Counted from the first letter of the stretch, positions 8,847 to 18,262 are shown. The stretch is DNA of 64,000 nucleotides from Nitratireductor arenosus (GCF_009742725.1 NZ_WPHG01000003.1:854901-918900), one strand, 5' to 3'. Translations and numbers: made by a program. The notes: generated from the sequence alone by a model not told the origin.

Positions 8847-9074
8847 TCAGTGCGAGAAATCGTCGAACGGGTCCGGCGCCGGCTTGTCGGGCAGCGTGCC
8901 CTCGGCCGCGCGGCGTCGGTGATGCGCCAGCGAACAGGCCGGCGAGCACAAAACGCCCCGGTCGCACCAATAGGCCGGTCCGTCCTCGATTACGCCGTGA
9001 TGGTGATGAAACCCCGTCGCCCCGAAGGACAGGCCGCATTCCACGCATCTCAATTTTTCGGGTCGGGCAAGCAT
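8847..9074 (-). CDS. Small zinc-ribbon protein
   Basis: 75 residues with a treble-clef or zinc-ribbon type cysteine pattern: CVEC at residues 10-13, then WC and CSPAC at about 36-46. There are also clustered histidines (FHHHHG, 23-26). The C-terminal 30 residues are Pro- and Asp-rich and probably disordered. Function is unknown. It is convergent with purD and divergent from the acyl-CoA dehydrogenase gene. The Cys/His pattern and the clean ATG at 9074 make a real gene likely. Confidence 0.7.
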   Translation of the reverse strand: MLARPEKLRCVECGLSFGATGFHHHHGVIEDGPAYWCDRGVLCSPACSLAHHRRRAAEGTLPDKPAPDPFDDFSH

Positions 9075-9127
9075 TCCGCCCGATTAGACCGGTCGCGACC
9101 AAATCGCAACGCATGTCGTCCGATCAA

Positions 9128-9143
9128 TTGACGTTTACGTCAA
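9128..9143. promoter_or_regulatory. Palindrome TTGACGT-TT-ACGTCAA upstream of the acyl-CoA dehydrogenase gene
   Basis: A perfect 7+2+7 bp inverted repeat located 74 bp before the start codon, followed by A8. It contains a good -35 (TTGACG), so a regulator bound here would overlap the promoter. It resembles sites I recall for MerR-family LiuR-like regulators of acyl-CoA and branched-chain degradation genes; this match is from memory and no such regulator gene is in the window. Confidence 0.55.
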
Positions 9144-9216
9144 AAAAAACTAGCCCTGAGATGCGCAGGAGCAGGCGCGCGGTTTCCGCCGCGCTTACAA
9201 TCGGGGAGAATGAACG

Positions 9217-10989
9217 ATGTACCGAGCACCCGTCGACGATATCGCCTTTGCCCTCAACGAGGTGGCGGGCCTGCGCGGCGCAATCGAGGACGGGCTTTTT
9301 CCCGACCTTTCGGCTGATCTGGTCGAGGCGATCCTCGGCGAGGCCGGACGTTTCGCCGGCGAGGAGGTCGCACCGCTCGCCAGGATCGGCGACGAGGACG
9401 GCGCGGTGCTGAAGGACGCGGCCGTGACGATGCCCGAGGGCTGGAAGGATCTTTATCGTCGTTGGGTCGACGGTGGCTGGAACGGCCTGTCGCTGCCGCA
9501 AGAGCATGGCGGCCAGGGGCTGCCCGGCATGCTTGGCGTTGCGGCGCTGGAAATGTGGAATTCCGCCTCGATGGCCTTCGGCATCGGCCCGATCCTGACG
9601 ATGGGTGCCGTCGACGCGCTGGAAAAACACGCCAGCGACGCGTTGAAGGCGGTCTATCTGCCCAAGTTGGTCTCCGGCGAATGGATGGGCACGATGAACC
9701 TGACCGAGCCGCAGGCCGGGTCCGACCTGGCCGCGCTGCGCGCGCGCGCCGAACGCGCCGATGACGGCACCTACCGCATCTTCGGCCAAAAAATCTTCAT
9801 CACTTATGGCGAGCACGATTTCACCGACAATATCGTGCATCTGGTTCTGGCGCGCCTGCCCGACGCGCCGGCCGGCACGCGCGGCATCTCGCTGTTTCTG
9901 GTGCCGAAATTCCTGCCGGACGACAATGGCGTGCCGGGCGCGCGCAACGACGTCTTTTGTGCCTCGATCGAACACAAGCTCGGCATTCACGCCTCGCCCA
10001 CCTGCACGATGATCTATGGCGATGGCTTCGCCAAGGATCGTGAGCCCGGCGCCGTCGGCTGGCTGATCGGCGAGGAAAACCGCGGGCTGGCCTGCATGTT
10101 CACGATGATGAACAATGCGCGCTTGGCCGTCGGCATGCAGGGCGTGGCCGTCGCCGAGGCCGCCTATCAAAAGGCGCTCGCCTATGCCCAGGAGCGCCGT
10201 CAGGGCAAGGCCGCCGGCCATGACGGCGACGGCATGGCGCCGATCGTCCTGCATCCCGACGTGCAGCGCAACCTGCTGACGATGGGGGCGTTGACCCAGG
10301 CCGCACGGGCGATCGCCTATTGCTGCGCCCACGCCACCGACATGGCCGAGGCCAAATCGGGCGATGCGGCGCGCCACTGGCAGGAACGTGCCAATCTTCT
10401 GACCCCGGTCGCCAAGGCGTTTGCCACCGATGTCGGCGTCGACGTCGCCTCGCTCGGCGTCCAGGTGCATGGCGGCATGGGGTATGTCGAGGAGACCGGC
10501 GCCGCTGCGCTCTACCGCGACGCCCGCATCGCGCCGATCTACGAGGGCACCAACGGCATCCAGGCGATCGATCTGGTGATGCGCAAGCTGCCGCAGTCGG
10601 GCGGCGAGCACGTGATCGGCTACATCGCCGAACTGCGCGAAGACGTCGAGGCCGTGCGCGCCTCCAACCTGCCCGAATTCGGCCGTAGTGCCGAAAAGAT
10701 CGCCGCCGCGCTCGACGATCTCGAGGCGGCGACCCGCTTCATGCAGGCCGCGCTCGCCGACGGCAGGGCCGACGAGGCGCTGGCGGGCGCGACGCCCTAT
10801 CTGCGGCTGTTTGCCCTGGCCGCCGGCGCAGCCTGCCTCGGCCGTGGCGCGGTGGCAGCGAAATCGGCCGAGCGCATCGCGCTGTGCCGCTTCTTTTGCG
10901 AGAACCTTGCCGGCGAGACCGGCGCCCTGCGCGAACGCGCCTGCGAAGGTGCCGAAAGTCTGGCCCAGGCGGCCGCGGCGCTCAAGTGA
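9217..10989 (+). CDS. Acyl-CoA dehydrogenase (long form, about 590 aa)
   Basis: 590 residues, the long type with a C-terminal extension, which oxidises acyl-CoA to trans-2-enoyl-CoA with FAD. Motifs in order: GLSLPQEHGGQGLPG (N-terminal helical domain), MNLTEPQAGSDLAAL (substrate and FAD site), GQKIFITYGEHD, LGIHASPTCTM, GVQVHGGMGYVEETG, and ARIAPIYEGTNGIQAIDL, where the Glu of IYEGT is the predicted catalytic base. The ribosome-binding site GGGGAGAA is 8 bases upstream. It is followed after 10 bp by an enoyl-CoA hydratase gene, so the two form a beta-oxidation pair. Chain-length specificity is not assignable. Confidence 0.93.
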   Translation: MYRAPVDDIAFALNEVAGLRGAIEDGLFPDLSADLVEAILGEAGRFAGEEVAPLARIGDEDGAVLKDAAVTMPEGWKDLYRRWVDGGWNGLSLPQEHGGQGLPGMLGVAALEMWNSASMAFGIGPILTMGAVDALEKHASDALKAVYLPKLVSGEWMGTMNLTEPQAGSDLAALRARAERADDGTYRIFGQKIFITYGEHDFTDNIVHLVLARLPDAPAGTRGISLFLVPKFLPDDNGVPGARNDVFCASIEHKLGIHASPTCTMIYGDGFAKDREPGAVGWLIGEENRGLACMFTMMNNARLAVGMQGVAVAEAAYQKALAYAQERRQGKAAGHDGDGMAPIVLHPDVQRNLLTMGALTQAARAIAYCCAHATDMAEAKSGDAARHWQERANLLTPVAKAFATDVGVDVASLGVQVHGGMGYVEETGAAALYRDARIAPIYEGTNGIQAIDLVMRKLPQSGGEHVIGYIAELREDVEAVRASNLPEFGRSAEKIAAALDDLEAATRFMQAALADGRADEALAGATPYLRLFALAAGAACLGRGAVAAKSAERIALCRFFCENLAGETGALRERACEGAESLAQAAAALK

Positions 10990-10999
10990 GGACAGATCG

Positions 11000-11755
11000 A
11001 TGAGCGAACATATCGAGATTGAACGTCGCGGCCCCGTCCAGGCGATCCGGATGAACCGCCCGGACAAGAAAAACGCCATCACCCGGTCTATGTATGCCGC
11101 CATGGCTAGGGCGCTGACCGAGGGCGACGCCGATCCGGCCGTCCGCGTCCACGTTCTCCTCGGCGTGCCGGGGGCGTTTTCCTCCGGCAATGATCTGCAG
11201 GACTTCATGGCTGTCGCCATGGGCGGCAACGGCGGCATGGAGGTCTACGACTTCCTCATCGCGCTCGCCCAGTCGCAAAAGCCGCTGGTCTCGGCCGTCG
11301 ACGGCGTGGCCGTCGGCATCGGCACGACGATCAATCTGCATTGCGACCTGACCTTCGCCACGCCACGCACCGAATTCCGCACGCCCTTCGTCGACCTGGG
11401 GCTGGTGCCGGAGGCCGGCTCCAGCCTGCTCGCGCCGGCCGTGCTCGGCCGCCAGCAGGCCTTCGCCCTGCTTGGGCTCGGCGAGGGGTTTTCGGCCGAA
11501 CGCGCCAGGGCGGCGGGGCTGATCTACGCCGTTGTCGGCGAAGACGAGGTGGAAGCGGCCGCCTTCGCCGCCGCTGACGCGATCGCCGCCAAGCCGCCCG
11601 AGGCGCTGAAGATCGCCCGCGACCTGATGCGCGGTTCGCGCGAACAGGTCGTCGCCCGCATCAAGGAGGAAGGGACCCATTTCCGCGCCCGGCTGAAATC
11701 CGACGAGGCGCGCGCGGCGTTCGTCGCCTTCATGAACCGCAAGAAGGCCGGCTGA
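11000..11755 (+). CDS. Enoyl-CoA hydratase/isomerase family protein
   Basis: 251 residues of the crotonase fold. Motifs: MNRPDKKNAITRSMY near the N-terminus, GAFSSGNDLQDF (oxyanion hole), PLVSAVDGVAVGIGTT, and FVDLGLVPEAGSSLL, which carries a catalytic Glu position. The start is the ATG at 11000, 10 bp after the dehydrogenase stop with GAGGACAG as ribosome-binding site; a longer in-frame start lies inside the dehydrogenase gene and is rejected. Hydrates the enoyl-CoA made by the upstream enzyme, or acts as an isomerase; the sequence does not decide which. Confidence 0.93.
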   Translation: MSEHIEIERRGPVQAIRMNRPDKKNAITRSMYAAMARALTEGDADPAVRVHVLLGVPGAFSSGNDLQDFMAVAMGGNGGMEVYDFLIALAQSQKPLVSAVDGVAVGIGTTINLHCDLTFATPRTEFRTPFVDLGLVPEAGSSLLAPAVLGRQQAFALLGLGEGFSAERARAAGLIYAVVGEDEVEAAAFAAADAIAAKPPEALKIARDLMRGSREQVVARIKEEGTHFRARLKSDEARAAFVAFMNRKKAG

Positions 11756-11770
11756 GGGCGGGAACCGCCC
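11756..11770. terminator. Possible bidirectional hairpin between convergent genes
   Basis: GGGCGG-GAA-CCGCCC (11756-11770) is a perfect 6-bp stem in the 22-bp gap between the hydratase stop and the pdxH stop. The T-runs on both sides are poor, so termination is only suggested. Confidence 0.35.
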
Positions 11771-11777
11771 GTTCTCT

Positions 11778-12395
11778 TCAGGGATAAAGCCGCGTCTTTT
11801 CCCAACTGCCCTTGCCGTCGGGCTTAAACACCACGCGATCGTGCAGCCGGAACGGACGGTCGTGCCAGAACTCGATCGATTGCGGTTTCAGGCGAAAGCC
11901 GGACCAGTAGGGCGGTCTCGGAATCGCACCCACCGCGTGGCGGGCGGTATATTCGGCGACCGCCTTTTCCAGCGCGAAGCGGCTTTCCAGCGGGCGCGAC
12001 TGTTTCGACGCCCAGGCGCCGATGCGGCTGCCGCGCGGGCGACTGGCGAAATAGGCGTCGGCCTCGGCGTCGGGCACGATCTCCACCGGCCCGCGCAGGC
12101 GCACCTGGCGGCGCAGCGACTTCCAGTGAAAGCACATCGCCGCCTTCATCGAGCCGAGCAGTTCCAAGCCCTTGGCGCTTTCGAAATTGGTGTAGAAGAC
12201 GAAGCCGTCCTGGTCGAACCCCTTCAAAAGCACCATGCGCACGTCGGGCAGGCCGTCCCGGTCGACGGTGGCGAGCGCCACGGCACTGGGATCGTTGGGC
12301 TCGCTCTTTTCGGCGTCCGCCAGCCAGTCGCCGAACAGCCGGACCGGCTCGTCGCGAATGGTGAAGTCATCCTTCGTTAACTGTGTTTCGCCCAT
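11778..12395 (-). CDS. pdxH: Pyridoxamine 5'-phosphate oxidase
   Basis: 205 residues, FMN-dependent oxidation of pyridoxine/pyridoxamine 5'-phosphate to PLP. Motifs: [33 protein letters not shown] (split: [15 protein letters not shown]), SKGLELL-like SAKGLELL, and the C-terminal [17 protein letters not shown], which is diagnostic. It is transcribed towards the beta-oxidation pair and divergent from a lipoprotein gene. Confidence 0.95.
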   Translation of the reverse strand: MGETQLTKDDFTIRDEPVRLFGDWLADAEKSEPNDPSAVALATVDRDGLPDVRMVLLKGFDQDGFVFYTNFESAKGLELLGSMKAAMCFHWKSLRRQVRLRGPVEIVPDAEADAYFASRPRGSRIGAWASKQSRPLESRFALEKAVAEYTARHAVGAIPRPPYWSGFRLKPQSIEFWHDRPFRLHDRVVFKPDGKGSWEKTRLYP

Positions 12396-12446
12396 AGTCG
12401 ATCATTCGCGGGAGGTAAGATTACGGCCTCGTGAGGAGATGGCGGA

Positions 12447-12914
12447 TTGTCGCGCCGGGTGCAAGCGTCCAGGAGAATTTTGCGGCAAAGAATCGGTTGC
12501 GCCAGCGGCGTGAAGCTGGTTCTGCTGCCGCTGGTCGTCGCGCTGGGCGGCTGCGTATCGAGTGGTTTCGGGCTGGGCGACGACGGGCCTGACAGAACAA
12601 TTGTCACCAGCGCGGTCGCGCCTTCGCCGGCCGCGGCCGTAGACACCGAAACCCGCTCCGACGAAGCCACGATCCGCAACGCGGTCACCTCGGCCAATCT
12701 CGAAACGCTGGCCGGTGGGGCGCTGTCCTGGGCCAATGCGGAGACCGGCTCGCGCGGAGAGGTCGCCACCATCGTCGAATTCGAACGCGACGGCGTGCGC
12801 TGCCGCCGCTTCCGGGTTTCTCGCGAGAGCTTTCAAGGCGTCGCGCTGTTTACCGGTGAAACTTGCCTGACGCCGGGCGCGGGCTGGTGGACGCGCGCTT
12901 TCGAGCCGGTTTGA
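12447..12914 (+). CDS. RT0821/Lpp0805-like surface lipoprotein (17 kDa antigen type)
   Basis: Up to 155 residues with a signal sequence ending in a lipobox (VVALGGC), so probably an outer-membrane lipoprotein. The C-terminal half (VTSANLETLAGGALSWANAETGSRG, split for length; CRRFRVSRES; LTPGAGWW) resembles the Rickettsia 17 kDa antigen type family. The start is uncertain: TTG 12447 and TTG 12480 (with AGGAG four bases upstream) are both possible. The second would give a shorter, more usual signal peptide. No ATG is available in frame. Confidence 0.75.
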   Translation: MSRRVQASRRILRQRIGCASGVKLVLLPLVVALGGCVSSGFGLGDDGPDRTIVTSAVAPSPAAAVDTETRSDEATIRNAVTSANLETLAGGALSWANAETGSRGEVATIVEFERDGVRCRRFRVSRESFQGVALFTGETCLTPGAGWWTRAFEPV

Positions 12915-13030
12915 CATGGCCGCGACTCGCGGCATTGTGCGTTTTACCCGCGAAAAACGGCGCCCGGACTGGAATTTCTTCCTAAAAGTTCGCATATAGC
13001 TCTTCGAGCAACTGACTTCCTCGACAGGCA

Positions 13031-13954
13031 ATGACGATGCGCGATCCGTACGAAGTATTGGGCGTGGCCAAGACCGCGAGCGCCAAGGACATCAAGTCGG
13101 CGTTCCGCAAGCTCGCCAAGAAATATCACCCGGACCAGAATCCGGACGACCCGAAGGCCAAGGAGCGTTTCGCCGCGGCCAACCAGGCCTATGAAATTGT
13201 CGGCGACGCCGAAAAGCGCGCCGCCTTCGACCGCGGCGAGATCGACGCCGAGGGCAAGCCGCGCTTTCACGGGTTCGAAGGCGGCGCGCATGGCGATCCG
13301 TTTGCGGGTTTCCGCCGCGCCGGCGGCGCGGGACCCGGCGGTGCGCGTTTCGAGTTCCGTTCGGGCGGCCCCGACGGGCCCGGCGGCGCGGGCGGCTTCG
13401 GCGACGCCGAGGACATCATCAGCGAATTGTTCGGCCAGGCTTTCCGTCGCGGGGCCGGCGGGGCTTCGGGCCGCGGCCAGCCTCAGGCTGCCGATCTGCG
13501 TGCCACGCTCGACATCACGCTGGAGGAGGTGGCCGGCGGCGCGCAGGTGAGCGCCCAGATGCCCGGTGGCCGTAAGCTCGCCATCAAGCTGCCGCGCTAT
13601 GTCGAGGACGGTCAGACGATCCGGCTCAAGGGTCAGGGCGAACATGGCGGCGACGCGCTCGTCACGTTGCGCTTCAAGCCGCATCCGCGTTATCGAACCG
13701 ACGGTCGTAATCTGCATGTCGATCTTTATGTCGACCTCGCCGATGCCGTGCTCGGCGCCAAGGTTCCGGTCGAGACCGTCAAGGGCAAGATCGCAGTGAC
13801 GGTTCCGCCCTGGTCGGGCTCCGACAAGGTGCTGCGCCTGAAGGGGCGCGGCCTGCCGCACAAATCCGGCGGCGAGGGCGACCTTTTCGTCCACGTGCGC
13901 ATCCTCCTGCCCGAAGACAAGCGCGCCGCGCTCGAGGCGTTTTTCCGCGAGTAA
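13031..13954 (+). CDS. DnaJ C-terminal domain co-chaperone (CbpA/DnaJ-like)
   Basis: 307 residues. The J domain is at residues 3-68 with HPD in KKYHPDQN. It is followed by a Gly/Phe-rich linker (about 80-150) and the DnaJ C-terminal substrate-binding domain ([26 protein letters not shown], split; [18 protein letters not shown]). It lacks the four CXXCXGXG zinc motifs, so it is CbpA-type rather than canonical DnaJ. Co-chaperone for an Hsp70. The start is ATG 13031 or 13037. Confidence 0.92.
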   Translation: MTMRDPYEVLGVAKTASAKDIKSAFRKLAKKYHPDQNPDDPKAKERFAAANQAYEIVGDAEKRAAFDRGEIDAEGKPRFHGFEGGAHGDPFAGFRRAGGAGPGGARFEFRSGGPDGPGGAGGFGDAEDIISELFGQAFRRGAGGASGRGQPQAADLRATLDITLEEVAGGAQVSAQMPGGRKLAIKLPRYVEDGQTIRLKGQGEHGGDALVTLRFKPHPRYRTDGRNLHVDLYVDLADAVLGAKVPVETVKGKIAVTVPPWSGSDKVLRLKGRGLPHKSGGEGDLFVHVRILLPEDKRAALEAFFRE

Positions 13955-14056
13955 GGTGGGATTGATCGCGCTCTTGACAGCCGATGCGGCTTGTCGACCG
14001 ATACCGCCTGTGCGATAGGCTTGCGGGAGCTTGATCGGTGCAGGAAAGGTAGGGCG

Positions 14057-14869
14057 ATGGCGGGTGGAAACGGGCTTATGGCGGGAAAGCGCGGTCTCAT
14101 CATGGGCGTCGCCAACAACCGTTCCATCGCCTGGGGCATCGCAAAATCATGCGCCAAACACGGGGCTGAACTGGCGTTGACCTATCAGGGCGAGGCGCTG
14201 AAGAAACGGGTCGATCCGCTGGCGGCAGAACTCGGCGCGCACGTTGCCGGGCATTGCGACGTGACCGAGGAGGACACCATCGCCGCTGTGTTCGAGGGGC
14301 TCAGGCAGAAATGGGGCCGGCTCGACTTTCTGGTGCATGCGATCGCTTTCTCCGACAAGGAGGAGCTCGACGGTCGCTATATCGACACCTCGCGCGAGAA
14401 TTTTCGCCGTACGATGGATATTTCCGCCTACTCGCTGACCACGATCGCCAGACATGCCGAGCCGCTGATGAGCACCGGCGGATCGATCCTGACGCTGACC
14501 TATTACGGCGCGGAAAAGGTGATGCCGCACTACAATGTGATGGGCGTCGCCAAGGCGGCCCTGGAAGCCAGCGTGCGCTACCTGGCCGTCGACATGGGCG
14601 CCAACGGTATCCGCGTCAACGCGTTGTCGGCCGGCCCGATCAAGACGCTTGCCGCGTCCGGCATCGGCGATTTCCGCTACATCCTTAAATGGAACGAATA
14701 CAACGCCCCTCTGAAGCGCACCGTCACCATCGACGAGGTCGGCGACGCCGGCCTGTATTTTCTGTCCGACCTGTCGCGGGGGGTGACCGGAGAGGTTCAC
14801 CATGTCGATTCGGGTTATCATGTCGTGGGCATGAAGGCGGTCGACGCGCCGGACATCTCCACCGTCTGA
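14057..14869 (+). CDS. fabI: Enoyl-[acyl-carrier-protein] reductase (NADH)
   Basis: 270 residues from ATG 14057, preceded by AGGAAAGGTAGGG; an upstream in-frame GTG at 13991 would add 22 residues without family support. Short-chain dehydrogenase fold of FabI: MGVANNRSIAWGIA (cofactor), AYSLTTIARHA, and Y...K active site in the segment YYGAEKVMPHYNVMGVAKAALE, split here as YYGAEKVMP and NVMGVAKAALE. It also has VNALSAGPIKTLAASGI and a C-terminal GEVHHVDSGYHVVGM. It performs the last reduction of fatty acid elongation. It follows the DnaJ-like gene by about 100 bp. Confidence 0.95.
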   Translation: MAGGNGLMAGKRGLIMGVANNRSIAWGIAKSCAKHGAELALTYQGEALKKRVDPLAAELGAHVAGHCDVTEEDTIAAVFEGLRQKWGRLDFLVHAIAFSDKEELDGRYIDTSRENFRRTMDISAYSLTTIARHAEPLMSTGGSILTLTYYGAEKVMPHYNVMGVAKAALEASVRYLAVDMGANGIRVNALSAGPIKTLAASGIGDFRYILKWNEYNAPLKRTVTIDEVGDAGLYFLSDLSRGVTGEVHHVDSGYHVVGMKAVDAPDISTV

Positions 14870-14915
14870 GCGGTTTGCCGCCCTGCCGAAAAATGATCGC
14901 GAAAGCGTGCCTGCA

Positions 14916-15503
14916 ATGTTTCCGCTCGTCCATTTCGTGCGCCATGGCCAGACCGACTGGAACGCCGAATTGCGCTTCCAGGGGCAGGTCGAAATCGACA
15001 TCAACGACACCGGGCGCATGCAGGCGCGCCGCAACGGCAGAGCACTCGCACACCTGATCGACGATCCGTCCGGCTTCGAGTTCGTCGCCAGCCCGCTGCG
15101 GCGTACCCGCGAAACGATGGAACTGGTCCGTGCCGAAATGGGGCTGCCGGCGGCGGACTACCGGACCGATTCACGCTTGGTCGAGGTTCATTTCGGCGAC
15201 TGGCAGGGATTTACGATCGAGGAAATCGAACAGGCCAGGCCCGGCGCGGGGGCGCGGCGCGATCGCGACAAATGGGGGTTCCTGCCGCCGGGGCGGGACG
15301 CGGAGAGTTATGCAGATCTCGCCGCTCGCGTGCGCGGCTGGATGGACGAGATCGAAAACCCGACCGTGTGCGTGACCCATGGCGGCGTGATACGCGCCGT
15401 TTTCCTCATTGCCGGCCGGCTCGACCGGCACGCCGCGGCCGCCATGACGGTGCCGCAGGACCGGGTCCTGCGCCTGACAGACGGCAAGCTCGAATGGCTG
15501 TAG
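14916..15503 (+). CDS. Histidine phosphatase family protein
   Basis: 195 residues from ATG 14916; GTG 14907 is an alternative. The RHG motif is LVHFVRHGQTDWN near residue 6, with the phospho-acceptor His. It is followed by SPLRRTRETMELV, the acid residue in LVEVHFGDWQGF, and the second His in VCVTHGGVIRAVF. It belongs to the phosphoglycerate mutase-like phosphatases. The substrate is unknown. It is 46 bp downstream of fabI and may be co-transcribed. Confidence 0.92.
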   Translation: MFPLVHFVRHGQTDWNAELRFQGQVEIDINDTGRMQARRNGRALAHLIDDPSGFEFVASPLRRTRETMELVRAEMGLPAADYRTDSRLVEVHFGDWQGFTIEEIEQARPGAGARRDRDKWGFLPPGRDAESYADLAARVRGWMDEIENPTVCVTHGGVIRAVFLIAGRLDRHAAAAMTVPQDRVLRLTDGKLEWL

Positions 15504-15509
15504 CCGGAT

Positions 15510-15761
15510 TTATTCGTAGATTTCCATGTCGGTGATCAGGTTGGTGCCGTTGACCACGTCATAGGCGATGACGATGTCGATGCCTTCCTTGATCGCCGAC
15601 ATGTCGATCTCGCCGGGCAGCTTGTAGGTGTTGCCGTCGTCGAGCACGATGGTGAGGGTGTCCGGATCCACGGACTGGATCGTGCCTTCGGCGCTCGCGG
15701 CCAGGCCGGGGGTCGCCGATAGAAGCGACAGGGCGACCAGCGCCGGTGCAAGGATGCGCAT
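15510..15761 (-). CDS. DUF1344 periplasmic protein
   Basis: 83 residues with a signal peptide (MRILAPALVALSLLSATPGLA region, cleavage near residue 21). The mature part of about 60 residues is a small beta domain with GTIQSVDPDTLTIVLDDG and TYKLPG, typical of DUF1344. Start ATG 15761 has an AGAGG eight bases upstream; ATG 15767 is too close. Function unknown. It is divergent from aroC. Confidence 0.85.
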   Translation of the reverse strand: MRILAPALVALSLLSATPGLAASAEGTIQSVDPDTLTIVLDDGNTYKLPGEIDMSAIKEGIDIVIAYDVVNGTNLITDMEIYE

Positions 15762-15942
15762 GCTCATGACCTCTTGCCAGTTTCCCGCTTGCGGTGCGGG
15801 TCTTGTGATTGGGTGGGCGAGACAAGAGCAGAAACACCGCGATTGTGTCAAAACTAAATCGCGGCCCGGGACCGTTTGACCCATCCCGGAAAGGCAAATA
15901 GAAGGCAGCGACGGTCGCACAGGCGGCCGATGGGCTTGGTGA

Positions 15943-17040
15943 ATGTCGCACAACACCTTTGGACATCTTTTCCGTGTCACCACGTGGGGCGAAAGCCATG
16001 GCCCGGCACTCGGCTGCGTGATCGACGGCTGCCCTCCGGGCATCGCCTTCACACTCGCCGACATCCAGCACGAGCTCGACCGCCGGCGGCCGGGAAAGTC
16101 GCGTTTCGTCACCCAGAGGCGCGAGCCCGACCGGGTCAAGGTGCTGTCCGGCTTCGTGCCGGCCGACGATGGCGAGACGCTGACCACCACCGGCACGCCG
16201 ATTTCGCTGATGATCGAAAACGTCGATCAGCGTTCGAAGGATTATGGCGAGATCGCGCGCCAGTTCCGCCCCGGCCATGCCGATTACAGCTATTTCGCCA
16301 AATACGGGTTGCGCGACCATCGCGGCGGCGGGCGTTCCTCCGCGCGCGAGACGGCGGCGCGCGTGGCCGCCGGTGCCATCGCCCGTAAGGTCGTTCCGGG
16401 GCTCACCGTGCGCGGCGCGCTGGTGGCGATGGGCGAAAAGGAGATCGAACGGGCGAATTGGGACTGGGACTTCATCGACGATCAGGACAATCCCTTCTTC
16501 ACCCCCGACCCGGCTTCGGTGTCGGTGTTCAGCGACTATCTCGACGCGATCCGCAAGGCGGGCTCGTCGGTCGGTGCCGTAGTCGAAATCGTCGCCGAGG
16601 GCGTGCCGGCCGGGCTCGGCGCGCCGATCTACGCCAAGCTCGACCAGGACATCGCCTCGGCGATGATGTCGATCAACGCCGTCAAGGGGGTGGAGATCGG
16701 CAATGGCTTCGAGGCCGCCCGCCTGACCGGCGAAGAAAACGCCGACGAGATGCGCATGGGCAATGACGGCCGGCCGCAGTTTTTGAGCAATCACGCTGGC
16801 GGCGTGCTGGGCGGCATTTCCACCGGCGAGCCGGTGGTGGCGCGCTTCGCCGTCAAGCCGACATCGTCCATTCTGACGCCGCGCCGTTCGGTGGACATCG
16901 ACGGCCGCGACGTCGACGTGATCACCAAGGGGCGTCATGATCCCTGCGTCGGCATCCGCGCCGTGCCGATCGGCGAGGCGATGCTGGCCTGCGTGATCGC
17001 CGATCATTATCTTCGTCACCGCGGCCAGATTGGCGGCTGA
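15943..17040 (+). CDS. aroC: Chorismate synthase
   Basis: 365 residues. Converts EPSP to chorismate using reduced FMN. Diagnostic motifs: [18 protein letters not shown] at the N-terminus, [23 protein letters not shown] split as [35 protein letters not shown], and [18 protein letters not shown]. The C-terminus runs to RGQIGG. It is separated from a ribB gene by 23 bp, in the same direction. Confidence 0.97.
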   Translation: MSHNTFGHLFRVTTWGESHGPALGCVIDGCPPGIAFTLADIQHELDRRRPGKSRFVTQRREPDRVKVLSGFVPADDGETLTTTGTPISLMIENVDQRSKDYGEIARQFRPGHADYSYFAKYGLRDHRGGGRSSARETAARVAAGAIARKVVPGLTVRGALVAMGEKEIERANWDWDFIDDQDNPFFTPDPASVSVFSDYLDAIRKAGSSVGAVVEIVAEGVPAGLGAPIYAKLDQDIASAMMSINAVKGVEIGNGFEAARLTGEENADEMRMGNDGRPQFLSNHAGGVLGGISTGEPVVARFAVKPTSSILTPRRSVDIDGRDVDVITKGRHDPCVGIRAVPIGEAMLACVIADHYLRHRGQIGG

Positions 17041-17063
17041 GCATTTCGGAAGCCGGAGCCCCC

Positions 17064-18167
17064 ATGCCCTACGACCAGAAAAAAACCGTCGAGGCCCTGC
17101 GCGCGTTCGAGCGCGGCGAGATCGTCGTCGTCATGGACGATGATGGGCGCGAGAACGAAGGCGACCTGATCGTCGCCGCCACCCATTGCACGCCCGAAAA
17201 GATGGCCTTCATCGTACGTCACACCTCCGGTATCGTCTGCGCGCCGATGACCCGCGACGAGGCGAGGCGGCTGAACCTGGCGCCGATGGTGGCCGACAAC
17301 GATGCTCCCCACAGCACCGCCTTCACCGTCTCCGTCGACTACAAGCACGGCACCACAACCGGCATTTCGGCCGACGACCGCACGGTCACGGTGCGCAACC
17401 TGGCCAATCCCAATTCCGGCGCGGTCGATTTCGTTCGCCCCGGCCACATCTTCCCGCTGGTCGCACGCGAGGGCGGGGTGCTGATGCGCTCGGGGCATAC
17501 CGAGGCGGCGGTCGATCTGTGCAAGCTCGCCGGTCTGCCACAGGTCGGTGTCATCTGCGAGCTGGTCAACGACGACGGTTCGGTGATGCGTGGTCCGCAA
17601 GTCGCGGCGTTCGCCGACCGGAACGGGCTGAAACAGGTTTCGGTTGCCGATCTGATCGCCTATCGCCAGAGGCAGGAAACGCTGGTCCAGCGCATCGACT
17701 GTTTCGAGATCGAGACGCCGGCAGGCCAGGCGACGGCGCACGTCTATGCGCTGCCGTGGGAGCCGATGCACCATCTGGCAATCGTCTTTGGCGATATTCG
17801 TGACGGCGACGAGGTGCCCGTGCGGCTCCACTCCGAAGACGTGGTTGCCGACGTGTTCGGAACCGGCGACAGTCTGGTGCGCGCCATGGCGGTGATGAGC
17901 GAGAAGGAGCGTGGCGTCGTCGTTTATCTACGCGAGGGTTCGGTCGGCGTCGCTCACCAGGCCCGCATGCGTCCCGGCGAGGGGAGCGAGGACCATGCCG
18001 AGGCGCGCTTGCGCGAAAGCGAGTGGCGCGAGATCGGCCTCGGCGCCCAGATCCTGCGCGATCTCGGCATTTCCTCGATCGAATTGCTGGCCTCGCGCGA
18101 GCGCCACTATGTCGGACTCGAAGGTTTCGGCATTCGCATCGCGCGCACCAGCATATTGGAACGCTAA
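17064..18167 (+). CDS. ribB: 3,4-dihydroxy-2-butanone 4-phosphate synthase with a degenerate RibA-like C-terminal domain
   Basis: 367 residues. The N-terminal half is RibB: VVVMDDDGRENEGDLIVAA (acidic loop, split), FIVRHTSGIVCAPM, HGTTTGISADDRT and RSGHTEAAVDLCKLAG. It makes the four-carbon precursor of riboflavin from ribulose 5-phosphate. The C-terminal half (about 200-367) has the GTP cyclohydrolase II fold, but the zinc site is gone: HSEDVVADVFGTGDS (His at about 256) lacks the three cysteines of the active enzyme. I infer that only RibB activity remains. This degenerate layout is common in proteobacteria. Confidence 0.93.
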   Translation: MPYDQKKTVEALRAFERGEIVVVMDDDGRENEGDLIVAATHCTPEKMAFIVRHTSGIVCAPMTRDEARRLNLAPMVADNDAPHSTAFTVSVDYKHGTTTGISADDRTVTVRNLANPNSGAVDFVRPGHIFPLVAREGGVLMRSGHTEAAVDLCKLAGLPQVGVICELVNDDGSVMRGPQVAAFADRNGLKQVSVADLIAYRQRQETLVQRIDCFEIETPAGQATAHVYALPWEPMHHLAIVFGDIRDGDEVPVRLHSEDVVADVFGTGDSLVRAMAVMSEKERGVVVYLREGSVGVAHQARMRPGEGSEDHAEARLRESEWREIGLGAQILRDLGISSIELLASRERHYVGLEGFGIRIARTSILER

Positions 18168-18262
18168 GCCCCCGGTCGGCGGCGCGTCCTCCGTATCGCG
18201 ATGGTTTCGTAAGCGCGCGCGAATGTGTAGCGTCGCGCGGATCGAACGAATCGGAGCGGGAA

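Noticed and set aside
9124..11238. 704-codon frame on the minus strand
   Set aside because: Antisense shadow of the acyl-CoA dehydrogenase and hydratase genes, low complexity and without motifs.
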